A stretch of DNA of 12,042 nt from JAGHEK01 sp044426235 (GTDB taxonomy: Bacteria; Bacillota; Clostridia; Peptostreptococcales; Peptostreptococcaceae): positions 1 through 12,042 of the forward strand of contig JAWXUS010000036.1 of NCBI GenBank assembly GCA_044426235.1. The letters run 5' to 3'. A program made the position numbers and the translations under genes. Below are positions 1 to 6,619 of this stretch, one piece after another (the first letter of the stretch is position 1; the number at the start of each line of letters is the position of its first letter). Below the pieces are notes generated by a model, which did not search any database, was not told where the DNA came from, and was given only the letters and a program-made list of their open reading frames with translations.

Positions 1-424
1 GGTGATTAACCACAACATAAGATGTATTTAAATCGTTGAATGACATTTGCGTTGAATAATAAATAACAGATTAACCACAACATAAGATGTATTTAAATAT
101 AAGTCTAGCTTTTCCGCGTCTTCCCCAACTATCGATTAACCACAACATAAGATGTATTTAAATTATCTAGAATTAGCATTTGTGTTTCGAATCTGAACTG
201 ATTAACCACAACATAAGATGTATTTAAATCTCGCGGTTGGACAGGAAAACTTTCATTTTTGACTGATTAACTTTAATATAATATGTACTCAAATATAGAG
301 ATGTCTTGACAACTAATACTAAAGATGTTAATCTTGTTTTTTAAAAAAGATAAGATATTAAAACTGAATAGCTAATATTAGGCATAGTAAAGAAGATTAA
401 CCGTAACATAAGATGTATTTAAAT
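1..424 (+). CRISPR. CRISPR array, trailer end (type I-B-like repeat)
   Basis: A 30-bp direct repeat starting GATTAACCACAACATAAG and ending in ATTTAAAT occurs identically at 4-33, 69-98, 134-163 and 200-229. A decayed copy lies at 265-294 (7 of 30 positions differ) and a near-perfect copy at 395-424 (2 differences, positions 9 and 10). Spacers are 34-68 (35 bp), 99-133 (35), 164-199 (36) and 230-264 (35), all unrelated to one another. The repeat end ATTTAAAT resembles the 8-nt 5' handle of clostridial type I-B crRNAs, which suggests transcription along the + strand. Decay at the right end fits a leader-distal trailer. The leader and newer spacers should then lie left of base 1, so the array is partial here. 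The type assignment is inferred from repeat style and the adjacent Cas4/Cas1/Cas2. Confidence 0.95.
295..394. other. 100-bp gap inside the array with no recognisable repeat
   Basis: The stretch between the decayed repeat and the terminal repeat is 100 bp, equal to one repeat plus two 35-bp spacers. Aligning the expected middle position (330-359) to the repeat gives only about 10 of 30 matches, which is chance level. A short AAGATGT match at 322-328 is out of register. It may be a repeat-spacer unit eroded beyond recognition, or unrelated inserted DNA. Its base composition is more AT-rich than the four clear spacers. Confidence 0.5.
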
Positions 425-453
425 AAAAATACAATGCCTGTTTATAGAGATTT

Positions 454-486
454 AAAAAAGTAAGTGTTTATGCACTTACTTTTTTT
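454..486. terminator. Bidirectional hairpin terminator between the array and cas4
   Basis: A 9-bp perfect stem, AAGTAAGTG (458-466) with CACTTACTT (473-481), has a 6-nt loop. An A-run before it and a T-run after it extend the pairing. On the + strand it would end the CRISPR precursor transcript and separate it from the cas genes. The A-run could also let it work on the - strand. Confidence 0.85.
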
Positions 487-533
487 ATGTAATTAATTGT
501 ATAGAACTTTATTTTATTGTTAATAATCAAAGC

Positions 534-551
534 AAAGGGGTGATAAATATT
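534..551 (+). promoter_or_regulatory. Strong SD that argues against the GTG start of cas4
   Basis: AAAGGGGTGAT (534-544) matches the anti-SD complement AAGGAGGTGAT at nearly every base. The only in-frame standard start, GTG at 540-542, lies inside this SD, so it is badly placed. At normal spacing the in-frame codon is ATT at 549-551, exactly where I-B Cas4 proteins of the M-K-x-T-G-T type would begin. Either ATT serves as a rare start or an ancestral ATG has been lost. Confidence 0.6.
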
Positions 552-1040
552 AAATTAACAGGTACAATAATAAATTATTATTTTCATTGTAAAAGACAAT
601 GTTGGTTATTTTTTAATAGAATAAATTTAGAAGATAATAGTGAAGATGTTAGGATAGGAAGAATACTCCACGAAATAAGGGCTAAGGACTCAACTAATAA
701 AGAATTATCTATTGGAAATGTTAAGATAGATAAATTAACCAAAGATTATTTGGTTGAAGTAAAAAAATCAGATGCAGATATTGAATCTGTTAAGTGGCAA
801 GTATTTCTATATTTAAAAATTCTAAAAGATAAAGGTATAATTAGAAAAGGTAAAATAGAATTTATTGAAAATAATAAAAGTGACAGAAAAACTATTTTTG
901 TTGAACTAGATGATCAAATAGAAAATAAGTTAGTTAATATAGAAAGTGACATTTTAAGTTTAGTAAAAGACGATGTTCCAAAAGAGAAATTTAAAAATGG
1001 TTGCAAAAAATGTGCTTATTATGAATATTGTTTTATATAG
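540..1040 (+). CDS. cas4: CRISPR-associated exonuclease Cas4 (type I-B)
   Basis: Cas4 is a RecB-like iron-sulphur nuclease that trims prespacers and helps select PAM and orientation before Cas1-Cas2 integrates them. Numbered from the GTG, the protein shows the N-terminal Cys segment HCKRQC (C17, C21), the nuclease residues of GRILHE (H44, E45), D64 in the KIDK stretch, the EVKKS motif (E73, K75), Q87 of the QVFLYL motif, and C155, C158 and C164 for the [4Fe-4S] cluster. The length of 163-166 residues is usual for I-B Cas4. It begins the cas4-cas1-cas2 operon, with cas1 starting 10 bp after its stop. The catalytic and cluster residues look intact. The start is the doubtful point, because the SD overlaps GTG 540 and points to ATT 549 (163 aa). 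If ATT is not used, the gene may be poorly translated or silent. Confidence 0.93.
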   Translation: MINIKLTGTIINYYFHCKRQCWLFFNRINLEDNSEDVRIGRILHEIRAKDSTNKELSIGNVKIDKLTKDYLVEVKKSDADIESVKWQVFLYLKILKDKGIIRKGKIEFIENNKSDRKTIFVELDDQIENKLVNIESDILSLVKDDVPKEKFKNGCKKCAYYEYCFI

Positions 1041-1049
1041 GGAGGTTAT

Positions 1050-2048
1050 ATGGGAAAGACTAAATACATAACTTCAATGGGAGAACTAACTAGAAAAGAT
1101 AATTCTATATGTTTTAGAAAAGACGGAAAAAATATATACATACCAGTTTAAAATACTAGAGAAATTTATTGTTTAAATGAAGTATCACTAAATTCTAAAT
1201 TGTTAGATTTTTTGGCAAAGGCTAATATAGTAGTTCATTTTTTTAATTACTATGGAGGGTATTCAGGAACTTTTTATCCAAAAGAATATTTAGTAAGCGG
1301 TAGGGTAACTGTAAATCAAGTGAAAGCATATGAAAATAAAAGAGAAAAAATTGCAAAATCAATAGTAAATGGAATAAGAATTAATTTAATTGAAGTACTA
1401 AATCATTACTACAAACATGGCAAATCAGAAATAAAACCTATAATTACACACCTAAAAAAAGAAACTCCGATAAAGCTTAAAAAAGCGAGTAATATAAAAG
1501 AAATTTTATCTGTTGAAGGAGATATGTGGCAAATTTTTTATTCATCATTTAATAATATATTAAGAGAAGATTTTGTGTTTAATAAAAGAGTAAAAAGACC
1601 ACCAGATAATCCATTAAATGCTATGATATCATTTGGAAATTCAATACTTTACGCAAAAACTATAAGTGCAATATATAATACTCACTTAAATCAAAGTGTT
1701 AGTTTTTTACACGAGCCAAGTGAAGGAAGATTTTCTTTGAGTTTAGATATTAGTGAAGTTTTTAAACCGATAATTGTATTTAAAACTATTTTTGACTTAG
1801 TAAACAATAGAAAAATATCCGTTATAAAGCATTTTGAAAAAACTACAAATTATTGTTTATTAAACGATGAAGGAAAGAAAATATTTATAGATGCTATTGA
1901 GAGTCGTTTAGAAACTGTTCGTGAACACTCAAAATTAAAGAGAAAAGTTAGTCTTAGAACTTGTATAAAATTAGATGGATATAAATTACTAAAATCTATT
2001 ATGGAAGATACGGATTTTATTCCTTATAGTGAGAAAGATAAAATATGA
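1050..2048 (+). pseudogene. cas1: CRISPR integrase Cas1, split by one in-frame stop
   Basis: Cas1 is the metal-dependent integrase that, with Cas2, inserts new spacers at the leader end. ATG 1050 has GGAGG at 1041-1045. The frame reads MGKTKYITSMGELTRKDNSI onward to PV, meets TAA at 1149-1151 (codon 34), then continues in the same frame with NTREIYCLNEVSLNSK to a TGA at 2046-2048. Without the stop the protein would be 332 aa, the normal Cas1b length. The catalytic residues survive downstream: E156 (VEGDMW), H221 (FLHEP), D233 and E236 (LDISE), in full-length numbering. Family members usually have Glu at the TAA position (PVENTRE), suggesting GAA to TAA. The first in-frame alternative start after the stop is TTG 1200, which has no SD and would drop about 50 residues of the N-terminal beta domain needed for dimerisation. 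The single lesion suggests recent inactivation, or a sequencing error. Confidence 0.92.
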
Positions 2049-2323
2049 TTAATTATAATTATGCATTTTTATTTTATGATGTAAATCAAAACAGAGTGAA
2101 TAAAGTTTTTAAAGTATGTAAAAAATACCTTACACATTATCAAAATTCTGTTTTTAGGGGAGATATTACTCCGTCTAATCTTATTTTGTTAAAAGATGAA
2201 CTTGAGAATATAAGAAAAGATAGGGATTTTATATGTATTGTTAAAATGTTAAATGGGAAAGTATTTAGTGAAGAAGTGCTTGGAAATATAGATATTATAA
2301 ATGGTGAAAGTTTAATTTTATAG
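2045..2323 (+). CDS. cas2: CRISPR-associated protein Cas2
   Basis: Cas2 is the small ferredoxin-fold dimer that bridges two Cas1 dimers in the spacer-integration complex. This 92-aa protein has the expected N-terminal strand with the conserved Asp (FLFYDV), then RVNKVFKVCKKYL and the QNSVFRGDI segment typical of I-B Cas2. Its ATG overlaps the cas1 stop as ATGA, implying translational coupling. The cas1 nonsense codon about 900 bp upstream could therefore lower Cas2 synthesis unless ribosomes restart inside cas1. A terminator follows 8 bp after the stop, so cas2 is the last gene of the module. The open reading frame looks intact. Confidence 0.93.
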   Translation: MINYNYAFLFYDVNQNRVNKVFKVCKKYLTHYQNSVFRGDITPSNLILLKDELENIRKDRDFICIVKMLNGKVFSEEVLGNIDIINGESLIL

Positions 2324-2330
2324 ATTACAA

Positions 2331-2355
2331 AAGTTGATAAGTATCAACTTTTTTT
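2331..2355 (+). terminator. Terminator of the cas4-cas1-cas2 operon
   Basis: An 8-bp perfect stem, AAGTTGAT (2331-2338) with ATCAACTT (2343-2350), has a 4-nt loop and is followed by a T-run to 2355. Confidence 0.85.
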
Positions 2356-2437
2356 ATGTTTAAAAATTAATAAATATTATTTAATATACATATATACAGA
2401 TTACTCTAGTTAAAATATAAATATAAGTTTATAAAAT

Positions 2438-2454
2438 GGAGGTGAATTGAAATA
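2438..2454 (+). promoter_or_regulatory. SD pointing to a non-standard start codon
   Basis: GGAGG at 2438-2442 (GGAGGTGA context) is a strong SD, but no ATG, GTG or TTG in the open frame follows at usable distance. The GTG at 2443 and TTG at 2447 lie in other frames that stop at once. In the open frame ATT stands at 2446 and ATA at 2452, the latter 9 nt after the SD. Confidence 0.55.
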
Positions 2455-3141
2455 AGAAAATATATAAATACGTTTATTATTTTAATAGGAGTATCATTTT
2501 TAATTAGTGGTATAGTAAGTAATTTATTGGTTAAAGAAACAAATTTATTAATTGAAGATAATGGAATAAAATCTACTAAAGAACAAGATAAAGAATGGGA
2601 GGAGTTAGAGAGAAATATTAAATTAGGAGATGAAAATTTATTACCAAAATTTGATGATTTTATAGAAAAAGGAGTAAGAAGTGAAGGGTATCCAACTAGA
2701 AAGGGAACTATTCTTGTAACGAAAGAGTTAAAATCAAGAAAATCATTAACAGGCCACGCAGGAATTATATATAATTCAACCACAACGATAGAATGTTTTC
2801 CAAAAGAGGCATCGCCTGATGGTATAAATGGAGTTTATACGTATTCTAATGATTGGAATATAAGGTATGGGAAAAATACTTATGCAGTAAATGTCAGGGG
2901 AACTACTCAAGAACAAGACGATAAGTCGGCAGATTATGCATATAGAAGATACGAGGAAGGTAGACCTTACAATTGGGTGTTTACAGATATTGAAAATGGT
3001 TCTAAATTTTATTGTTCACAACTTTGTTATAAGGCATTTATGGTTATGAACTCAATAGACATAAATAATAATGGTGGAATAGTGTATCCGATAGATTTAA
3101 TTAATGATGATGATACATATATAATCTGGTCAAATCAATGA
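2452..3141 (+). CDS. Membrane-anchored YiiX/NlpC-P60-like permuted papain-fold hydrolase
   Basis: The protein resembles the YiiX/YaeF group of circularly permuted papain-like (NlpC/P60) enzymes, thiol hydrolases acting on amide or ester bonds; the substrate is unknown. The His-containing motif TGHAGIIY (His at about 102 when counted from 2452) comes before the Cys-containing motif FYCSQLCYKAF (Cys about 188), the permuted order. Read from the SD, the frame starts RKYINTFIILIGVSFLISGI, a basic start plus one hydrophobic helix, so the catalytic domain is probably outside the membrane. Residues about 40-75 are charged and probably form a linker. The first standard start, TTG 2527, has no SD and would remove the anchor, so I chose ATA 2452 (229 aa), accepting that it is a rare start or a mutated ATG. 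The next gene overlaps its stop as ATGA, so the two are probably made together. No clear promoter was seen. The fold call is fairly sure; the biological role is not. Confidence 0.75.
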   Translation: MRKYINTFIILIGVSFLISGIVSNLLVKETNLLIEDNGIKSTKEQDKEWEELERNIKLGDENLLPKFDDFIEKGVRSEGYPTRKGTILVTKELKSRKSLTGHAGIIYNSTTTIECFPKEASPDGINGVYTYSNDWNIRYGKNTYAVNVRGTTQEQDDKSADYAYRRYEEGRPYNWVFTDIENGSKFYCSQLCYKAFMVMNSIDINNNGGIVYPIDLINDDDTYIIWSNQ

Positions 3142-4163
3142 AGCTATATATAAAAGTAATTGTATTAATTTTAATTATTATTTTTATTATGAAGCTAAAT
3201 AATCCTAAAGATTATAAATATGGAGCAATTTATACTTCAAATTCTGAATCAATAATAGCTCTTTATAATAATGAAGGCGAATATTTATACGATAAGAAAT
3301 TTAAAATTTATGGTTTAAATTTTGGAAGTTTTATTAAAAAAGGTATAGAATTAAATGATAAATTGTATTTTACGGCTCCATTAGGTGGAAATATAAAGCA
3401 AGAATTTATACTTGAGATTGATAAAGATAGACTATTAGTAAATAAAATTAAAACAGAAATTACACCGACTTTTTTCTCGGTAGATGAAAATTATATTTTT
3501 AGTGGAATTTCGTCTATAGAGAATTCTATAATAAATAAGACTGATATAGATAAAAATATTGTAGTTAATAGCACTACTATAAATGGACAAGCTATTAATA
3601 TTACTCAAAATCAAAATGAAATTTACGTTTTTTGCATAAATCATAAAAATTCAAATGAAATAAATAGTGGTACTTTATTTATATTAGATAAAACTAATTT
3701 TAAAGTGTTAAATGAAATTGAAGTTTTAGATATAAGTTTTACGTCGGATATATTAAAGATAGATAATTATATTTATATTTTGGTGACTTATAATGGAAAA
3801 GATAATAAAGGTAATCAAATTAAACGTATTAATATAGATGATGGATCTATGAAAGCATTCAACGTTTCATTTGAAAATTTAGCACAAATGCACGTGAGTA
3901 ATGATGATATTTATATTGTTGAATCGGATTTTCACAGGGGAATTATTTGTAATAGTATTTTTAAATTAAATACTAAGACTAATGAAAGTGAAGTTTTTGA
4001 GGTTAAGGCAAACATAATTTCTAGTATTATTTCAAATGAAAAATTTATTTATTCTGATGGAGAAAAAATTTATATATATAATTTAAGTGATTTTAAATTT
4101 ATCGAAGAATTTAATTTAAAGGAATATGAAGATAATGTTTTTATATCTATATTTATTAATTAA
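3138..4163 (+). CDS. Membrane-anchored beta-propeller-like protein of unknown function
   Basis: This 341-aa protein starts with a basic residue pattern and a long hydrophobic helix (residues 4-20), then a region made almost entirely of short beta strands with recurring NxIYI/DxIYI elements, for example DNYIYILVTYNG, NDDIYIVES, NEKFIYSDG and EKIYIYNLSDF. Such spacing suggests six or seven blades of a WD40/YVTN-like propeller. There is no lipobox cysteine, so the N terminus is more likely a signal anchor than a lipoprotein signal. The start overlaps the upstream hydrolase stop (ATGA), giving translational coupling and suggesting that the two work together at the outer face of the membrane, perhaps as an enzyme and a binding scaffold. 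I do not recognise a named family. No terminator follows directly; the nearest hairpin is at 4327-4356. Confidence 0.75.
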   Translation: MKLYIKVIVLILIIIFIMKLNNPKDYKYGAIYTSNSESIIALYNNEGEYLYDKKFKIYGLNFGSFIKKGIELNDKLYFTAPLGGNIKQEFILEIDKDRLLVNKIKTEITPTFFSVDENYIFSGISSIENSIINKTDIDKNIVVNSTTINGQAINITQNQNEIYVFCINHKNSNEINSGTLFILDKTNFKVLNEIEVLDISFTSDILKIDNYIYILVTYNGKDNKGNQIKRINIDDGSMKAFNVSFENLAQMHVSNDDIYIVESDFHRGIICNSIFKLNTKTNESEVFEVKANIISSIISNEKFIYSDGEKIYIYNLSDFKFIEEFNLKEYEDNVFISIFIN

Positions 4164-4326
4164 AAAATAATTTACGACTATTTTTGAAAATATAAATAGA
4201 ATATTAAATTTAGAAACGTATTTTTTAGTATAATTATAATAAATTTTTATAGTTAGAATTTTATGTGGATTTCAAAACTAAATTATCGAGATAATAATTA
4301 AATTAAATGGTAAATATTTATACAAA

Positions 4327-4356
4327 TAAAAAAGTTGCTAAATAGCAACTTTTTTT
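4327..4356. terminator. Bidirectional terminator between convergent genes
   Basis: A stem of AGTTGCT (4333-4339) with AGCAACT (4344-4350) and a 4-nt loop is extended by A-runs on the left and T-runs on the right. It sits directly after the helicase stop on the - strand and also ends + strand transcription from the hydrolase/propeller operon, about 165 bp after that operon's last stop. Confidence 0.85.
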
Positions 4357-5541
4357 CTATCTTCTATTCTTATTCACAGGTTTTTTATTTATAGTTTTTG
4401 TAATTTCAAATACTTCTCCGTCTTTTAATTCAATTTCTCTCATATTAATTTTGAAGTTTGCTTGATATTCTCTAACAGTTCTTAAATCTTGGTTTGTAAC
4501 TATTGATACAGAATATCCTTTTCTATCTTTAACACGTCCACTTCTTCCAGATCTGTGAATATATTCAGTTCTACTTTTTGGGAAATCAAGGTTAAATACG
4601 TGATCAATATCTATAATATCTAGTCCACGAGAAGAAATATCAGATGAAACTAATATATTATTTTTACCATTTCTAAAACTCTCAAGAGAATTTTTTCTAT
4701 CCTCTTTTTTCATAGAACCAAATATTGCACAAGATTTATATTTGTGGTGATTTAATTTTTCATTTATATTTTCAATACTTGCCTCGTCGTTAACGAAAAC
4801 TATAGCCTTTTTAGGATTTACAGATGCAATAAGTTTTCTAAGGTTTGTAAATTTTTCACGTCTATCACAGTGAAGGTATAAGTTTTCTATATTTTGATTA
4901 ACTTTTACTTCGTCGATTAATTTTATAGTTTCAAATTCTTTCATAGTATCTTCACAAAAATCTAAAACGTCGTTACTTAAACTAGCAGAAAAACCAACTA
5001 CTTGTCTTTCTTTTAATGTAGTTTTTATTATATTTTTAACAGTTTCCTCATTATTTCTAGTTATTAAACTATCTATTTCATCAAGTATTATAGTTTTAAT
5101 GTTGTGTGCTTTTAATTTCTTTTGTTTAATTAAATCAAGAACACGACCACAAGTTCCAACTACTATGTGAGGTTTAATACTTTTTATACTTTTAATTTGT
5201 TTTTGTATATTAACTTCACCAATTAAAGTAAGTGATGTTACCTCTTTTTTAGAGTTTGTTGCTAAAAGTTTTATTTGTTCATTAATTTGCATAACAAGTT
5301 CGTGAGTTGGTGCAAGTATTAAAACTTGAGTTTCTCTTTTTGTTGTATCTATTTTTTCAAAACTTGGGATTAAAAATGATAATGTTTTTCCACTTCCAGT
5401 TTCAGAGTTAACTAATATATCTTTTTTTTCAAGTATTTTTGGAATTGATAATTCTTGTACTTTTGTAGGTGACATTATTTTTTGCTTATTAAGTCCACTA
5501 ATTATTTCTGAACTTAAATTTAATTCATTAAAATTATTCAT
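4357..5541 (-). CDS. DEAD-box ATP-dependent RNA helicase
   Basis: This enzyme would unwind short RNA duplexes with ATP, in ribosome assembly or mRNA turnover, in the cytoplasm. The 394 residues form the two RecA domains of the family core with only a short basic tail. Motifs in order: Q29 (PTKVQ), motif I SETGSGKT (46-53), Ia PTHELV (78-83), Ib GTCGR (129-133), II DEID (154-157), III SAS (185-187), IV AIVFV (246-250), V SSDISSRGLD (299-308) and VI HRSGRSGR (329-336). Several motifs differ from the textbook forms: DEID for DEAD, SAS for SAT, PTHEL for PTREL and TCGR for TPGR. The ATPase residues K52, D154, E155 and the arginines of motif VI are kept. The start has a good SD (AGGAGA in AAAAGAGGAGAA, 5547-5558). 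A -10-like TATAAT on the - strand lies at 5572-5577 without a clear -35. A CshA/DbpA-type paralogue is likely, but the exact orthologue cannot be named. Confidence 0.93.
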   Translation of the reverse strand: MNNFNELNLSSEIISGLNKQKIMSPTKVQELSIPKILEKKDILVNSETGSGKTLSFLIPSFEKIDTTKRETQVLILAPTHELVMQINEQIKLLATNSKKEVTSLTLIGEVNIQKQIKSIKSIKPHIVVGTCGRVLDLIKQKKLKAHNIKTIILDEIDSLITRNNEETVKNIIKTTLKERQVVGFSASLSNDVLDFCEDTMKEFETIKLIDEVKVNQNIENLYLHCDRREKFTNLRKLIASVNPKKAIVFVNDEASIENINEKLNHHKYKSCAIFGSMKKEDRKNSLESFRNGKNNILVSSDISSRGLDIIDIDHVFNLDFPKSRTEYIHRSGRSGRVKDRKGYSVSIVTNQDLRTVREYQANFKINMREIELKDGEVFEITKTINKKPVNKNRR

Positions 5542-5610
5542 AAAATTCTCCTCTTTTGTTTAATAACTTTAATTATACACTTTTTTTAACTAAATTTATA
5601 GGCATTAAAG

Positions 5611-5638
5611 AAAAAAAGACTTATATAAATAAGCCTTT
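5611..5638 (-). terminator. Terminator after the cysteine-rich gene
   Basis: On the - strand a 10-bp stem (plus-strand arms 5615-5624 and 5629-5638, one G-T pair) has a 4-nt loop. It is followed by a T-run (A-run 5611-5617 on the + strand). It starts 7 bases after the stop codon and isolates this gene from the helicase downstream. Confidence 0.8.
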
Positions 5639-5644
5639 GATTAA

Positions 5645-6484
5645 TTAGTTATATAATTTTGAAATTCCACAAGTTGTAGTTACAAAATAAACTGTTTCTT
5701 CATTTATTAATTTTGAGAAGATAATTATTTCGTCACTAACTGCAACTAAAGTCATTAAATCATTTACACTTCCAAGTTTACCAGTACTTAAAGATGAGTT
5801 ATTAAAAGTTAAGGTATCCTTTATTTCAACTGCATATTCAGTTCCAAGTCCATCAAGATTTAATGATTGTGTTATTCCATATGAACAGTCACAACAGTCA
5901 CTACATTCATTACTTAATGTGAAATCTTTTCTAAGTTGAGTATCTATATTTATAATAGTGCCTTCAGAATCTAAGAACGTGAACTTTAATAAATAAGATG
6001 AACACATTGAAAGTATATCTCCATCTGATTTAATTAAGTCATCTGTTATTGTTGCTATTTCTAAGTTTTCAGATTTTATTTGAAGTGAAAAGAAAGTATC
6101 GTTAATTGGTAAATTAGAAAGTATATCAGAAGGAATTACATTACTATATATATTTATATCTCCAGTTTGAACGTCGTCTCCATTTAAAGTTTCTTCTTTC
6201 AAATAATTTAAAAAATTAGCCATATAATCCTTGCAACATCCGCAACAATCTTCTTCATCGCAAGAACCGCAAGATACATTTAATGAAACATTTGAACTAC
6301 CTCCTTCTGCAACTGGGTTTGCAGTTGGGCTATTAGTAGTATTAGGTGTATTTGTAACATTTGGTGTGTTTGTAACGTTTGGTGTATTTGTTATTGTTAT
6401 TGGTTCACAGCATTCATCAGGGCATTTACAACAATTATTACCGCAAGATGTACAAGCTGATCCATAAGGTGATTTAAAATCCAT
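5645..6484 (-). CDS. Cysteine-rich protein with TNTPNV repeats, unknown function
   Basis: I do not recognise the family. The 279-aa protein has 19 cysteines in clusters: seven in residues 11-26 (CTSCGNNCCKCPDECC), six in 72-84 (CGSCDEEDCCGCC), one at 161, four in 194-200 (CSDCCDC) and one at 272. Between the first two clusters is a low-complexity linker of hexapeptides TNTPNV, TNTPNV, TNTPNT, TNSPTA (residues 32-55). Residues 85-270 look like a mixed alpha/beta or beta domain rich in Asp, Ser and Ile. There is no signal peptide or membrane segment. Paired CxxC and CC motifs suggest metal binding or disulphide cross-linking, as in some clostridial spore-coat or exosporium proteins, but that is only an analogy. 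The SD AAGGAG (6495-6500, - strand) supports the start. It is a single-gene unit with its own terminator, divergent from rarA. Confidence 0.8.
   Translation of the reverse strand: MDFKSPYGSACTSCGNNCCKCPDECCEPITITNTPNVTNTPNVTNTPNTTNSPTANPVAEGGSSNVSLNVSCGSCDEEDCCGCCKDYMANFLNYLKEETLNGDDVQTGDINIYSNVIPSDILSNLPINDTFFSLQIKSENLEIATITDDLIKSDGDILSMCSSYLLKFTFLDSEGTIINIDTQLRKDFTLSNECSDCCDCSYGITQSLNLDGLGTEYAVEIKDTLTFNNSSLSTGKLGSVNDLMTLVAVSDEIIIFSKLINEETVYFVTTTCGISKLYN
6327..6398 (-). repeat. 18-bp tandem repeat coding for the TNTPNV hexapeptides
   Basis: Units at 6345-6362, 6363-6380 and 6381-6398 are clearly related (the first two differ at two positions), and a more diverged unit lies at 6327-6344. Each keeps the reading frame and gives one six-residue block of the cysteine-rich protein. 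Such arrays can change copy number between strains. Confidence 0.75.
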
Positions 6485-6562
6485 TTTTTCTATTCTCCTT
6501 TTTTAAATAATATATTCTATGAAGTTTTGAAAAAATTGTTGACAAATATCAAAAAATAATTT

Positions 6563-6591
6563 TTTAGATATTACTTTCTAAATGTTATAAT
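6563..6591 (+). promoter_or_regulatory. Extended -10 promoter of rarA
   Basis: TGTTATAAT (6583-6591) is an extended -10 (TGnTATAAT). A weak -35, TTTAGA, lies at 6563-6568 with 17-bp spacing. Transcription would start near 6598, just before the SD AAGGAG (6609-6614). A separate TTGACA at 6539-6544 has no matching -10 at the right distance. Confidence 0.6.
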
Positions 6592-6619
6592 CAAAATAAT
6601 AATATTTTAAGGAGAAAAT

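Noticed and set aside
331..356. Inverted repeat ATCTT-AAGAT around a T-run and A-run
   Set aside because: The arms are short and the T/A runs are adjacent with no proper loop; in such AT-rich DNA it is expected by chance.
425..539. CRISPR leader on the cas4 side with the array read right to left
   Set aside because: The repeat decay is at this end and the ATTTAAAT handle is at the 3' end of the + strand repeat; a terminator also occupies the region.
2406..2783. 125-codon open frame on the - strand
   Set aside because: It lies opposite the start of the hydrolase gene, is low in complexity, matches no family and covers that gene's SD; it is an AT-rich shadow.
3435..3644. 69-codon open frame on the - strand
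   Set aside because: It lies inside the propeller gene on the opposite strand, has an Ile/Tyr/Asn-rich composition and no SD.
6231..6467. 78-codon open frame on the + strand with a Val/Phe repeat
   Set aside because: It is the reverse reading of the TNTPNV repeat and Cys clusters of the - strand gene; no SD and no family.
6539..6544. TTGACA as the rarA -35
   Set aside because: It is 41 bp from the TATAAT at 6586 and no good -10 lies 16-18 bp after it.
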